A DNA stretch of 64,000 nt from NCBI GenBank assembly GCA_003254925.1, contig QANZ01055268.1, forward strand, positions 1-64,000, given 5' to 3'. Under the pieces are notes generated by a model, which had not been told where the DNA came from, did not search any database, and saw only the letters and a program-made list of their open reading frames with translations. Shown here piece by piece: positions 20,961 to 34,455 of the stretch (position 1 is the first letter of the stretch; each line of letters begins with the position of its first letter). The stretch is from Chamaecrista fasciculata. Taxonomy: Eukaryota > Streptophyta > Magnoliopsida > Fabales > Fabaceae. The translations under genes were made by a program, and so were the position numbers.

Positions 20961-21660
20961 TCATTCAAATAATGAAAATTCATAGTTCAATTCGTTCATT
21001 ATATTTGAATAGACATTCTCACACTAATAAAAACTATGAGATAAGATTCTCAATAGTGCACTTTAGGTGAAGTGTAGAGAGAGATAGAAATATGTTAGAG
21101 AGAGAAAGTGTCAGTGAGAGCCATTTTCTCTCTCTACTTGTTCCTTTCTCTCTCTGTATTTCACCTAAAGTGCACTATAAAGAATCTAAATTGTAAAAAC
21201 CGTATCGTACTTGAATAATGATATTTCAAGTTAGAGAAAAGGCATACCATTGAATTGATATCTTGTAAAAGAGGACTAGAAGATTTTTTACGATTCTTGA
21301 AGATTATATTATGCAACATTATGTTTCATGAGTGTTTTGCTGATTATTTTGTCGAACTCCATTGAAAACAGCAGATCCATGATTTGAATGTGTGCGTGAT
21401 GCATATATGTCACTCAGCAATTAATTTGTGCTTGTAAGATTTCGTGCAGAAAATATATAAATTGAATATATATGTTGCAAAAGAGGCAAAAGAACAAAAC
21501 TCTTGAAGATGACGTTTAACAATTCCAATTGATATATATATTATAAAAGAATCATGAATATTTTATCACATCAGAGTATTAACTATTCATTACATATTAA
21601 ATTGCAAATCAATGATATCTGAATTGAATGTGTATACAGTACTACAAAAAGTGAGAAATA
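20961..21660. repeat. R arm, segment A
   Basis: Reverse complement of 1-430 as far as about 21417; beyond that it matches the M copy (12911-13160) directly. It contains the second hairpin MITE at about 21045-21190. Non-coding. Confidence 0.8.
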
Positions 21661-21672
21661 AACGAATCAAAT

Positions 21673-22965
21673 CTAGAGAATTTCCTTGTGCTGGATTGTG
21701 TCGTTGTCCATTTCAGAGTCAGAGGTATCAGAAGAAACCCTGTTCTTACACACCAAAAACCAAGTGATAACTTCTAATATGGCAGCTATGCAACCCAAAG
21801 AAATAATGATTGCTGTGTAAATATTTCTCCACATAGTGCTAGAGTTTGAGATGAAGAAGCCTCTGAACATGTTGAAGATAGCAAAAGCAAGAATTCCATA
21901 ACCAACAACGTAATGGAAAACGTTCCATAAGATTCGAATTTTGCTGTCCTTTTTAGGCCTTAGGAATATGGCAACAAGGACTTGAGCAGTTGCAAAGGAG
22001 AAAAGTGCAATTCCAATGTAGGCATGAAGAGAATCACTTCTTCCCATATACATTCCAAGAGCAAAACCAGCAACACCAAGCAAATATGCAAGCATTTGAC
22101 AAGTTCTGTGTAAGTGAAACCAAGCAGGTGATGCATTATTGAATGTCTTCAAATAACGACCCATCATTACTCCAATAGGCATCAAAATCCCAAACCCTAT
22201 CCCGTTCACTACTCCATGAGCCTGAAATTCAAAATTAAATATTATCAATTATATATGTCATTATTCATCATACTTAATTAAATTAATGAGATTATGAGAA
22301 TTATGAATGAAAAAGTGACATACCTTTCTTATCATAGTTCTTGAGTTACGAAGAGGAGGAGGATTATGCGAAACGTTGGCAGTGAAAAAATTAATTTGAC
22401 CAAAAGACTTGAGATTGTCACCGGAGAGAGCATGAGCCATGGGAACATCATCATGAGAAACAGAGCCTACTTGCCAGACATGGTTGAACGACGTCGTTGA
22501 ATTCCCAGGAAGATCAAAACTAGCCAACAACACCATGACGCCGTCATGGAAGCTTCCAGAAACGCTATGAACAGGGAAGGTGAGAGTGCCACGTGGCAAG
22601 ATGGTAGCATAAGATGTGACTGGAGACGTATATGCGACCATTGTGCCGTCGGATTTCTGGAAGGCCACGAAAGCCTGAGTTCCCACCATGCCTGGGGATG
22701 ATGTGGGATTAATACCCCACGAAATCCAGGTGTTATGTTTGGCATTGTTGTTTCTGAATGCCAAATCAATGGAGTTAGAAACAGAGTGGTAGTTCCAGTG
22801 GATAGAACAATTTAGAAGTGGTAAGTCTGTGCATGCTGCAAACTTAAGGTTGTTGTTGGAGAATGTGTATGATTCGCAGCCTTCTTGTGGAATTGAGAGG
22901 ACTAAAGTGATGAGAGTGAAGAAGAATGTTAAAAACAGAGGAAGCTTGAAAATAGAAGAAGCCAT
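21673..22965 (-). CDS. DOMON and cytochrome b561 domain protein, 396 aa
   Basis: Two exons on the minus strand, 22324-22965 (214 codons) and 21673-22221, joined in phase 0 at a GT-AG intron of 102 bp. Residues 1-24 are a signal peptide (MASSIFKLPLFLTFFFTLIT). A DOMON domain (about 45-185) follows, with DLAFRNNNAKHNTWISWGIN and GMVGTQAFVAFQ. The second exon is a b561 core with five hydrophobic segments (about 217-238, 257-274, 280-301, 314-336, 345-370) and the expected haem-binding histidines His216, His252, His280 and His317. Such proteins are plasma-membrane b-type cytochromes that pass electrons, probably from ascorbate, across the membrane; the substrate here is inferred. Length is typical (about 390-400). 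A TATA box lies near 23011-23019. The closest Arabidopsis relatives by pattern are At5g47530/At4g17280; no symbol is assigned. Confidence 0.9.
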
Positions 22966-23009
22966 GGAACTTTCACGATTTTGTTATGACTCAAATCACT
23001 ATCGGAGGA

Positions 23010-23019
23010 GTCTATTTAT
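23010..23019 (-). promoter_or_regulatory. TATA box of the DOMON/b561 gene
   Basis: On the minus strand TATAAATAGA lies 45-54 bases before the ATG at 22965, which allows a short leader. It sits at the boundary of a triplicated upstream region. Confidence 0.55.
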
Positions 23020-23800
23020 AGCAACAAGATGCATCTCCTAATACTACTAGGATTAATAGGGTTTAGTTTTGAAAATATTTAATTGAATCTAAATTTAAAT
23101 TTAAAGTTATCTACGAAGAAGAAGAAATCTTTTAATTTGTTCCATAAAAATAGCTTTTTAAATTTGATAAACCATTTATTTTATATTATCTTTATCATTA
23201 CAGATCTTTTTATAACAGATAATTAAATTCGTAAATCCTAGGTTAAGTTAAAATTAGTATATCATCGTTATTTTATTAGATTTTATCTTCATATATTGAT
23301 ATATACAACCTTTTTTTTTTAAATATACAAGCGTATTTCTCATTGCATATCTCATTGCATCTCCTAATACTACTAGGATTAGGAATAGGGTTTAGTTTTC
23401 AAAATATTTAATTGAATCTAAATTTAAATTTAAAGTTATCTACGAAAAAGAAGAAATCTTTTAATTTATTCCATAAAAATAGCTTTTTAAATTTGATAAA
23501 CCATTTATTTTATATTATCTTTATCATTACAGATCTTTTTATAACAGATAATTAAATTCGTAAATCCTAGGTTAAGTTAAAATTAGTAGATCATCGTTAT
23601 AGCAACAAGATGCATCTCCTAATACTACTAGGATTAGGAATAGGGTTTAGTTTTGAAAATATTCAATTGAATCTAAATTTAAATTTAAATTTAAATTTTA
23701 AATTATCTTTATCATTATAAATCTTTTTATAACAGATAATAAAAATCGTAAATCCTCTAGGCTAAGTTAAAATTAGTATATCATCGTTATTTTATTAGAT
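23020..23800. repeat. Three tandem copies of the b561 upstream region
   Basis: Copies start near 23020, 23346 and 23600, each with GCATCTCCTAATACTACTAG followed by TAGGGTTTAGTTTT, TGAATCTAAATTTAAATTTA, and further on ACAGATAATTAAATTCG-like and AAGTTAAAATTAGTA. Period is 326 then 255 bp. The third copy lacks about 100 bp in its middle. The unit begins just outside the TATA box, so the proximal promoter was itself copied. Confidence 0.85.
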
Positions 23801-23911
23801 TTTATCTTTATATCTTGTTTGTGATTTTATCTTCATATATTGATATCTACAACCTTTTTCGAACATTCAAGCGTATTTCTCTTTGCATATCTTGTTCTTC
23901 AAATAAATAAA
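23801..23911. other. End of the tandem repeat region
   Basis: A further partial repeat of the TATCTTCATATATTGATAT part of the unit (compare 23287-23310); nothing else seen. Confidence 0.4.
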
Positions 23912-24477
23912 GGCAAAACACCCTTTTGTGCCCCTAACGTTTGCGGTGATTTTCAGTTATGCCTCTAACGTTTCATTTGTGTCAGTTGTGCCCCCAATGT
24001 GAAACGTTAGTTTCAATTATGCCCCCAATTTCAATCATCCACAAAAACAAACACCATTTTTGTACGATTTGAGCTCGATTTTGATCAGATTTCATATGAG
24101 TTTTAATTTTCGGACATCACAAACTTGATTCCTTGGATCAATTTCAAAGATTAAGTTTAAAATAGCCCCAAATCCGAAGAAAATCGGACCCGATGAACCC
24201 CAAAAAGGACCAAAACGAAATGCAGCAAAACGAAGCATTTTTCTCAAAATTTCCATGTGCAAAATGATCCTTAGGAGTCGAAAATGAGTACCCATATGAA
24301 ATCTGATCAAAACCAAGCTCAAATCGTGCGAAAATGGTGTTTTTTTTTGGATGATTGAAATTGGGGGCATAATTGAAACTAACGTTTCACATTGGGGGCA
24401 CAACTGACACAAATGAAACGTTAGGGGCATAACTGAAAATCACCGCAAACATTAAGGGCACGAAAGGGTGTTGTCCC
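23912..24477. mobile_element. Foldback MITE with long inverted repeats
   Basis: Ends GGCAAAACACCC and its partner GGGTGTTGTCCC; inverted repeats of about 200 bp, including CGTTTGCGGTGATTTTCAGT on the left and its complement on the right. The 112-codon minus-strand ORF inside is a by-product of the repeat. No convincing target-site duplication was found. Confidence 0.75.
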
Positions 24478-25317
24478 AAACAACTATCTTAGATTAATTA
24501 CCACATATAATCTATTAAAAACAATTTTTTTGAAATTCAAAAACAACATTAAAAATTTAGGGCTCGCTTGATTTTTGTTTTTAATATTTTTCATTTTAAA
24601 AAAAGTTTTAAAGTTGTGCTTTGAAAGATAAAAGAAAAAATCTGTTTGAGAAAATATATTTTAATCTTTTAAAAATAAAAATCTAAGAAATATTTGATAA
24701 GATTATTTAAAAATTGAATGGGTTTGTGTTAAATATAATATCAGTGTCATTAATGAATCCAATTTTTCATATTTTTCGTTCATTTTAGTAAAAGAAGACA
24801 TTTAATTAATATGTCTATTTTTAATTAATTAAAACTATAATCCAATAAATATTTTACTTTGAATTATAAAATTCCATTCAAAACACAATACATTAAACAT
24901 CAATTACAATAAAATACAATATAAAGTATATAAAATTTTAGAAAATTGAGGAGAAAGTCTAAAAAATAATTTAAGGGCTAAAAATTTTAGGTTATTATAT
25001 ATTTAAGGGTTTAGATTAATTGATCTAAGAATTAAAAATTGATCTTAAAGTTTAGATATAATGAATAAAAGTTATTTATATAAATATAATAATATTTTAA
25101 TATATTTTTATATAATTATTTTCGGGGACAGGAATCCCACCGAATTACCTTCGGGGTAAAATGTTTCTCCATCTCTATTCCCACGGAGAATTTTTCCTTG
25201 CATCTAGGAGTCGCCGCGGGGCAATACTTGTGGGGATCCTTGTTTGTGGGGAAAATTGTCATGCTTATCTTTGCTTGTTTCCCTTGGGGATGCACATTGG
25301 GCTTTCCGTGTTCTTTA
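24478..25317. other. AT-rich intergenic with a transposon relic
   Basis: Very AT-rich. At about 25120-25260 a G/C-rich patch (TTTCGGGGACAGGAATCCC, then CCGCGGGGCAATACTTGTGG) resembles the CGGGGA-rich terminal sequence of a common plant DNA-transposon family. No gene. Confidence 0.45.
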
Positions 25318-25803
25318 TGACCAAAGTTCTATTTTGATCCCTCATGTTTGCTTAAAGTTCGGTTTTGGTCCCTCAAGTTTTTTCATTATGTTTTGGTTCC
25401 TCAAGTTTCTAAAAAAGTCCACCTTAGTCCGTGACTCTTTTTCATTTACTTTTTCGGTTAAAAAAAAGGAACAAAAAACTAACTTTCATCTCCCAACAAA
25501 TTTGCTCTTTTACAAAAGGGAATGACCTTAATGCAAAAAAACAGCATTATTTAGAGCTGAATGTTACTTTTTTTTTTCTTTTTTTTTAACAAAAAAATGA
25601 ATGGAATAGAGCCAGAGACTAACAGTGGAACTTTTTGAAAATTTGAGAGACTAAAACGAAACTTTGAGCAAACATGAGGGACCAAAACGGAACTAAAAAA
25701 ACTTGAGGGACCAAAATGGAACTAAAAAACTTGATGGACCAAAATGGAACCTTGGACATACATGAGGGACCAAAACAGAACTTTGAGCAAACATGGAGGA
25801 CCT
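25318..25803. mobile_element. Inverted-repeat element with GGTCCCTCA motifs
   Basis: The left end (25320-25435) has several 'tttggtccctcaag' motifs. The right end (25615-25800) carries their complements, including tandem GAGGGACCAAAA units. It is typical of non-autonomous plant DNA transposons. It lies about 360 bp upstream of the POLIA start codon. Ends and target-site duplication are not resolved. Confidence 0.6.
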
Positions 25804-26164
25804 GTTCTTTATTGTTGCCCCAGAAATGGAGAGTCAGAATCACATAAAATATTACTCACCCTAAAACTCGTGTTCCTCATTACTTTGAAGTTTCGGCTTC
25901 TCCTCCTCGTTTTGGTATTTTCTTACACCATGGCAGGGTTTAGCTTTAGCCTAATCCTCGTCTCTTCCCTTCTTTGTCTCTGTCTCATGGCCTCACTCTT
26001 CTTTTCTGCTTCACTTACACAACCACTTGTTTTGCAGCTCAAATAAATAAGCCCTTCCTTACCCACCTATTTACAGATTCTGCCACTCAATCCCTACCGC
26101 CAAAACGGCTCCTTGTCTTACCCACTGTGCAGGAAAGCTGGGGAGAGTTTTGGAGTTCATTGCC
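25804..26164 (+). promoter_or_regulatory. POLIA upstream region and leader
   Basis: The stretch between the element and the ATG at 26165; it becomes C/T-rich towards the start codon, as plant leaders often are. No clear TATA box was seen. Confidence 0.35.
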
Positions 26165-29100
26165 ATGGGGTTTTCTACCCACAAGACCACTTCCACTCCT
26201 TTAAGACCCTTTTACCCCTCATCTTTTGCTGTTTCCCGCCCTTGTCCTCGTCCCGTTCGTGTCGCTTTATCTTCTTTCTCTGTCTGGGCTCCCTCCCAAG
26301 CTCGCCACCGCAGGTTCACTTTTGCTTGCTTTTCTATGGAAGTCTTTGTTGCTGCTATTTCTAGCTTGTCCGTTTCTGAAACTTGTTTTATAACTAAACG
26401 TTAATGGTAGGTAAGAGTGTGGTGGAAACCCAAACGACCTTTAAGGGTAGAGAGTATTCAGTTTTGGTTTTGGTTTCATTTATTTGAAATTTTAATGTAA
26501 TCTGTAATGCATTTTTGTGTTTTTGAAAAGTTGGTTTGGAATTACATTTCTGAAATTTGTTCCTTACTCAAAGTCTTAGATAGGTTTATGAGTGCTTTGG
26601 TGGAAACCCAGTTGGCTATTTGGTCTTGGGTATTTGTTTCCATTCACTATGAGCTTTATAAGTTTTTCATTGTAATATACCCAATAATGCATTTGCAGAG
26701 GTGAATTTGAAAATTTATTTTGGTAGCACATCTAGTGGATTGATAATGTCATCTCAGGAGTTGTTTGACTCTAAGTGATTATTATTGTCTTGCATCTTCT
26801 ATAGGCTATATTGATAGTAAAATTTGTTATTACGTTAAACTGATTGGACAGCAGAAGAAGGATTCTCTTAGTTCAGACTGCCCCCAATGGACACCAAAAT
26901 AGCACTCTGTCTAGTAATTCTCTTCGTTGTAGAGAGGGTTCACACTTTCTATCAACAGTTGTTGGCATGAGTAAATACAATGTCATGGAATACAACCGTA
27001 CTCTACCATATAAGAGTCCAGTTTGTGTTTCATTCATGAAATTCTCAACTGCATCTACTGGCATGTTGGAGGAAACAACAGATGAAGAGGAGCTGACTTC
27101 TCATTATGGTGAAGCAGAAGCACTGATTGGCGATAGAAACGGCTGGGCTCGGGCAAGGGATAGCTTGACTGAAACTAAAAAGGAAATTAAGTTTGTGAGT
27201 GATAGGTTGACTGAAACTAAAAAGGGAAGTAAGTTTGAGAGGAGTAACCGTAGTGCTTATGCATCTAAAATAATTGTTCCCAATGGTCAGAAGCAGGCTC
27301 TTCCGGAGAAAGGAGAGCAGAATCTTCTCGTGCAGGATCATGGTGAACCTGTCTCACCTGCAGTTATTCATGCTCAATCAAGGAATACAAAGGCATTGAA
27401 GGACTCTGAAAGTGTGAGCAGCCTTTCAATTGAAGCCCCGTTGACTGAAAATAAAAAGGGAAGTAAGTTTGTGAGGAGTAACCGTAGTGCTTATGCATCT
27501 AAAATAATTGTTCCCAATGATCAGAAGCAGGCTCTTCCGAAGAAAGGAGAGCAGAATCTTCTCGTGCAGGATCATGGTGAACCTGTCTCACCTCCAGTTA
27601 TTCATGCTCAATCAAGGAATACAAAGGCATTGAAGGACTCTGAAAGTGTGAGCAGCCTTTCAATTGAAGCCCCATTGCAAATCAAAAAAGAGGCTGAAGT
27701 AAATGACAATCACAGTTTGGATGCATCTGCAAAGTCTCCAACTACTGCTACATTTGCTAGAGAGCATATTACTGGTGACCCGAAACTTCGAACCAGGCTC
27801 TGTAGCATCTATAAAGATATATTGGTTGTTAATAATATTTCTCTTGCTAAGAGGGTTGTTGGATTGCTCACAAATAAGTACAGGCATCTTATCCATGCAT
27901 GTGACACTGAGGTATAAATCTTGAGTGTGCTGACCTTTGTTACGGTTTTACTTTTATACAATAGTTTTGTAGCTTAGTTATTTATTATTTGTAAACTGCC
28001 AATTCAATCCTTCTGGTCTTCACAACTCATATACCAATTAAAATGTTATCCTTTTCTCAATCCTTCTTATTATCTTCCGTGCACACCAAAGGTTACTGCA
28101 TGCAATTGGTTGACTAAATATATTTTACAAATGGTGGACTTATAATATATGCTGATGACAATACCTTTAAAGGTGGCCGAGATTGATGTCAAAGTGGAAA
28201 CACCTGTTGACCATGGGGAGATAATTTGCTTCAGTATTTATTCTGGCCCTGATGCTGATTTTGGAAATGGGAAGTCCTGTATCTGGGTGGATGTTCTTGA
28301 TGGTGGAGGCGAAGAGATTTTATTTGAATTTGAACCATTTTTTAAGGACCAATCCATAAAAAAGGTGAGCATTCCTTTCAAACTGAAAATATATTAATCC
28401 TATCTTCGTTGCTGGTGTATTCTTTTCTTGGGTTACATGGTTAAAGGAGGGAGGTGATAATGCTTGTAATGTAAGACTCAATTTTGACTCTATGGTAGTT
28501 TAGACTTTAGAGTTGAAAGCCTAAAACAGTACATAGATTAGAGATAATTTGTGCTTTTGTTTGAAAGTGTCTATCATCCCTACTCATTTCGCCACCAATT
28601 TTCTAATTTTTGAGAGAACTGACCTTTTACTTGATTTCTAGAAGGCTTTTTAGAGTTAAATATTTTTTACTAGCAATGCCATTTCCATCAATAACAACAA
28701 AATAAATCTAGCTTTAACTGTGGCTTGATATACTTAGTTTTTTCTAAGGGAAATTTGATCATTTAGTTCCTATACTTTACTCATTTTTTAATTTAGTCCT
28801 TACATATTTATTTTTTAAAATCAGTCCCTGTACTTTGTAAATCTTCAAACTTTAGTTCTTAATTCTTAATTATGTGATAATACTATTATTTTAAAGTTCT
28901 TATGAAAAAGACAATGCAAAATCAATTCATTATATGAGTACTAGCAGGGTCAATATCAGCTTTAAAAAACTTAATATTAGACTTTCATGTTATTATTGGT
29001 TATCTTAATTAGCTCTAGATAAATATTTGTATAACAAATTTAAGTATTAAGAACGGAAATCTAAACATTTTCAAAGTTTAAGGACTTTTTTTAAAAAAAA

Positions 29101-32100
29101 TTAAAACTGTGGAAGATTAAATTGAAAATTTCGATAAATTATAGGGACCAAATGATTAGTTTTCCCTTTTTTTTGATGACTAATGTGTTCTGCGTATGTG
29201 TGTGTGTAATGGGTGAGTATAATGTGAAATTTAAATTAATTTAAAATAACGAAGTCACTTGTGTCCTCTCTAGGTCTGGCATAACTATAGCTTCGATAAT
29301 CATGTTATAGAAAACTATGGACTTAAAGTGTCTGGTTTTCATGCTGATACAATGCACATGGCACGCTTATGGAATTCATCTAGACGTTTGGATGGTGGTT
29401 ACTCTCTTGAAGCACTTACAAGTGATAAAAGGGTCATGTCTGGGGCTCAGTTGAACGATGAAAAGGATTTGGTTGGCAAAGTGTCAATGAAAACTATCTT
29501 TGGGCGGAAAAAGTTGAAAAAAGATGGATCTGAAGGTAAAATAATTACCATTGCTCCTGTTGAAGAACTACAAAGAGATGAGCGAATACCCTGGATATGT
29601 TATTCCGCCCTAGATGCCCGGAGCACTCTGAACCTATATGAGAGCCTTAAGAGCCATCTGTCAAAAATGCCCTGGAAAGTTGATGGAGTAGACGTGATGG
29701 GGCCAGTTTCTGGAAAATCCATGTATGATTTCTATGAGGAATATTGGCGGCCATTTGGTGAGCTTCTAGTCAAAATGGAAACTGAGGGAATGCTAGTTGA
29801 CCGTGCATATCTTGCTGAGATAGAGAAGGTGGCCAAAGCACAGCAAGAGAAAGCTGTTAATAGGTTCCGGAAATGGGCATCTAGGTATTGCCCTGATGCC
29901 AAGTATATGAATGTGGGAAGTGATGCTCAGTTACGCCAGCTACTTTTTGGTGGCACAGTGAACAGGTACACTTTAGTTTGTCTTTTTATGGGCAATGTGT
30001 TTCTACGTTAGCAAGTAGAGGATTTGGAAGTTGAAAGACTGAATTTGTTCTCATATGAACTACACTCTTTACAAAAAAGACAGGCCTTCATCATCCTATT
30101 TTTATAAACTATTTAGCATGTATTTACTAAACAATTTAGGGGGATCTATCATATAATTGTAATATGTATTAATTGTGTTGGCTGCGCTTGGATATTTGAA
30201 TTATATTGATATTTAGATTGAAAGGCTTTGCTATTATGCTATGGTTTTTCTTCCCTAATTAATATATATATATATATATTATATTTTTAAAGTTTAAGTG
30301 TTTGCTATATTAAACTTTTTTGGAAATAATTGATTTGGATCCTAAATGCTTTAAATAGAGAATTTCTTTACTTCACCTCTAACAATCCTAAATCTGAGGG
30401 AATGCTTTAAATGTTAAAGATCTGTCATTGTTTTTTTTGTAATAGGTTCAACATTGTTCTGACTTCTGAGCTTTCATTGTGTTAGCTTAAATCTTTTTAA
30501 TTGGTTTGCATGGTTATACTGACAGTCATCAGAAATTATCTGAGGCCCCATTTCTAAATACATTTTGATATTCTCATGGTGAACATAATATAATTGGCCT
30601 GGATTAGTTCAAGACTTGATGTGAATCAAAACACTAAAACCAAGCTGCTGCGGGGTTGAATTTTGGAATTTGGATTAATCTGAGACCACAAGTGTAACGT
30701 GTTCATGAATCAAAGCCAGCCTTTCATATTTTATTTCATGTTCTGCATGAAATCATGAAGAAAATGTTTTTTTTTTCTCGAAATTAAACATTCTATCTTC
30801 TGCTTTTCACAATAAATTAGTACAAGCTACATTGATCAAAGTAAAGCTTCAATTTTGATCTGCCATATTCTTATTTCAGTAAATATTCAGATGAGGCACT
30901 TCCAAATGAGCGGACTTTCAAAATTCCTAATGTTGATAATGTGATCAAAGAAGGCAAGAAGACTCCTGCAAAGTATCGCGATATTAAATTGCAGAGCCTT
31001 GGTGTTCAACTGCAAACTGATATGTACACGGAAACTGGTTGGCCCTCTGTCAGCGGTAATGCTTTAAAGGCTCTTGCTGGAAATGCTTCTGCTGAATATG
31101 ACTTTTTTGATGAGGTCTATGACTTGGATCTTGTTGAAGATGACAAACCTTCTCAAAGTGAAGTTACACCTGTAAAAATAGACAATACAACTTATGGAAC
31201 GGCCTTTTCTGCTTTTTCATCAGAGGATGAAGGGAGAGAAGCATGCCATGCAATTGCTTCTTTATGTGAAGTCTGTTCAATCGACTCCTTGATATCTAAC
31301 TTCATCCTTCCCTTGCAGGTAACTGCTTTCTATTTAGATTTTCCCTGGCTTTTTCCCTTCTATTTATTTTAATCACTTGATTACCATGTTACCTCTACAA
31401 ACTTTTACTATATTGTCAGATTTTCATTGACTTTTTTGGTTTGCTTTTGGGAGAAAGGTGTTGTTGACATTTGTCAAGACTTCTGCGGTTTATATATATC
31501 TGTATTTGATTCTAGGGTTGTTTTTATTTGTTCTCTTTTCTCAGCATAAAATTGATATTATTTGTTGGTTTTTGTCCTCTGTGGCAGGGAAGTAATATTG
31601 CTGGAAGGAATGGTCGCATTCATTGTTCCTTAAACATCAACACGGAGACTGGACGCTTGTCAGCTAGAAGGCCGAATCTGCAGGTCCTTCTAACTTTCAA
31701 CACATAATTAGATTCCTCTGAAGATTATGTTTTTGGAAAAGATTATGATACTTTTACATTTGATTCTTTAAATGTTAGCCATTGATTTACTTTAGAAAGT
31801 TTAAATACTATACAAAAGATGCTCTGCCGTTGACCCATGTGTGGTGTGTATGTGACATACAATTTAGTTGGTGCAATTTCCCTACTAGGTGGGCTTTACT
31901 GATTACATTATGTTGCATTTATAATTGTAGTCATTGGGCAGCCTATTTTTCAATCTTACTGATTAATGGCTGCAACAATATTATTACTGTTCTTAAAGTT
32001 TATTTTGTCAAAAGTACACTCTTTTAGGCTTGAACCTTGTTTTGTTATGATTCATCATTTAATTGCATTATCGTCTTTACTACTCTTGTTTAATCAATAG

Positions 32101-34405
32101 ATATATACTGACTATGCCTTAAGACCTAAACTTTGATGTTATCTCTGGCTTGGAAATTTATTAGGCTTTAATTTTTCTTTGCTGAGTAAGTAAATTAATT
32201 TTGCATTTGTTATCAAATTTGTTTGTCTTGTGTATTGAAAGCAGCTTTCGGATAGGTAATAATGGACTCCTTTTAAAATCTGTATGAGGGGTTGGGTAGC
32301 AACTAGCAACCATTATTTTGCTGGTTAACTATCTGATGATTCAATTAGAAGCATTTTCTTTCTCTTGTCTGGATGTGTACTTGGTATTTATGTGTTATCT
32401 GTTAATTTGTTTGTGTTTTGAGCTCACACACTTTCAAATGAGTATTACACAGATGAGATTAATAGTTGTTTTTCAAAAACTTTAATTTGTCTAATTCTTA
32501 CATACTTTTAATAATAATAATATAGAATCAACCTGCTTTGGAAAAGGACCGGTACAAAATCCGCCAAGCTTTTATAGCTTCTCCTGGAAATTCTCTTATA
32601 GTTGCTGATTATGGACAGGTCAGCAGTTTATTTTATTGATCTATTTAGACTAGCAAGAAGAAACTTTGTTCTGTTGACTGAATTATTTATTATGTTTTAC
32701 AGTTAGAACTCAGGATTCTTGCACATCTTGCCAGCTGTAAGAGTATGCTGGATGCTTTTAAAGCTGGTGGAGATTTCCATTCAAGGACTGCGATGAATAT
32801 GTATCCATATATTCGTGAAGCAGTTGAAGAAAAACAAGTGCTTCTAGAGTGGCATCCTCAGCCTGGTCAAGAGAAACCTCCAGTTCCTTTACTGAAGGTA
32901 AATGTACTAATCTGGCAATTAATATAAAGCCCCTAGCAGTGTATATATAGATGGTAACAGCCTCTGCATTGAGATATGCAGGTTTTGTTTTTCTATCTAA
33001 TGTTGTTTGTCGAGTAACTGGTTGAGCACATCAGGTAGAAAAAAGCACCTCATTTTTGTTGGGGCATAAAGGAGGACTGCTTATCTACTTTGTACATCGA
33101 GCATAGTTTCCTCACATATATATTATTACTGTCGTGCTACTAAAATAAGGGCTTCCTTGTCTAAGCTATAAGGGCTTCCTTGTCTCTTTCAATGGTTTAA
33201 TATTATGCCCTTTTGATTTTAACTATTATTATCAGTTCTATAATTACGTTGAATATGCAGTATGATTTCTTTACAACTATCCATGTTGAATTTTGTACTT
33301 TTGTCATTTTAGGATGCATTTGGTTCTGAGCGAAGGAAAGCTAAGATGCTTAACTTTTCGATTGCATATGGAAAGACTCCAGTGGGGCTTGCACGGGATT
33401 GGAAGGTACCATAAATCTGCTACTGAAATATTTAACATTTTATTGGTCAGACAAGTTAACTTATAAGTTTTCTCAGGTTTCTGTCAGAGAAGCTAAGAAA
33501 ACAGTTGAACTCTGGTACAATGATAGGAAAGAAGTATTGGCATGGCAAGAGCAACGTAAGAAAGAAGCTTGTAAAGATCATTGTGTGTACACACTGCTAG
33601 GGCGAGCCCGTCGGTTCCCCTTGATGGCTCGAGCTACATCATCTCAGAAAAATCACATTGAGAGAGCAGCTATTAATACTCCTGTGCAGGTCCTTCATTC
33701 TGTCTAAAATAATCCATTCTCCTTCTCCCTTTTCTGTTAAATGCTCTGAATCTTTTTATCCTACAATGTCTGCATCTTGAATTTTTTAGCAGAGTTGGTC
33801 CAATATATATTCAATGACTTTAAAGTTTGTTGGAATGTTGGAACAACATTGGATATTGAGATAGGGTTTGCAGAACCCACTGTTCACTTCCAATTGTTTC
33901 AAGTACCTTCCCCACCGTGTCAATGTCATTCGGTATCCTAACATATTTGGTTATGCTGACTGAGGATTAAACCAAAAAAAAAAAGGAAAAAATAATGCTG
34001 GTTTTGCCATTTCTCTAGTTTTTATTCATGTACAACCAATAATTGTTGTCACTTGCTGTGCGACCCACTCCACAAAGGGGAAAGGCTTCATATATTAATA
34101 ATACCTGCACCCCATTCTTTAAAAATCATCAACATATTTGGTTGTGCGACCCAATCTTTGTGCATACCCAAAGACTTCTATTTTATGATATTCTGATTGA
34201 TGAATGCAACAGGGTAGCGCAGCTGATGTTGCCATGTGTGCCATGTTAGAAATATCCAGAAATACACGGTTAAAAGAGCTTGGATGGAAGTTACTCCTAC
34301 AGGTTATTTTCATGTCATGAATTTTTTCCTTTTTAAGAACTTATTTATTTAACATTGCTATGCTTATGTGAGATTAAGTACCTATTTACATCTTTATGTT
34401 GTTTC

Positions 34406-34455
<50 letters not shown>

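Noticed and set aside
26507-26704. Extra POLIA exon in intron 1
   Set aside because: The frame is not needed: exon 1 (donor at 26314) joins exon 2 (26852) in the correct phase, and the ORF has no polymerase similarity.
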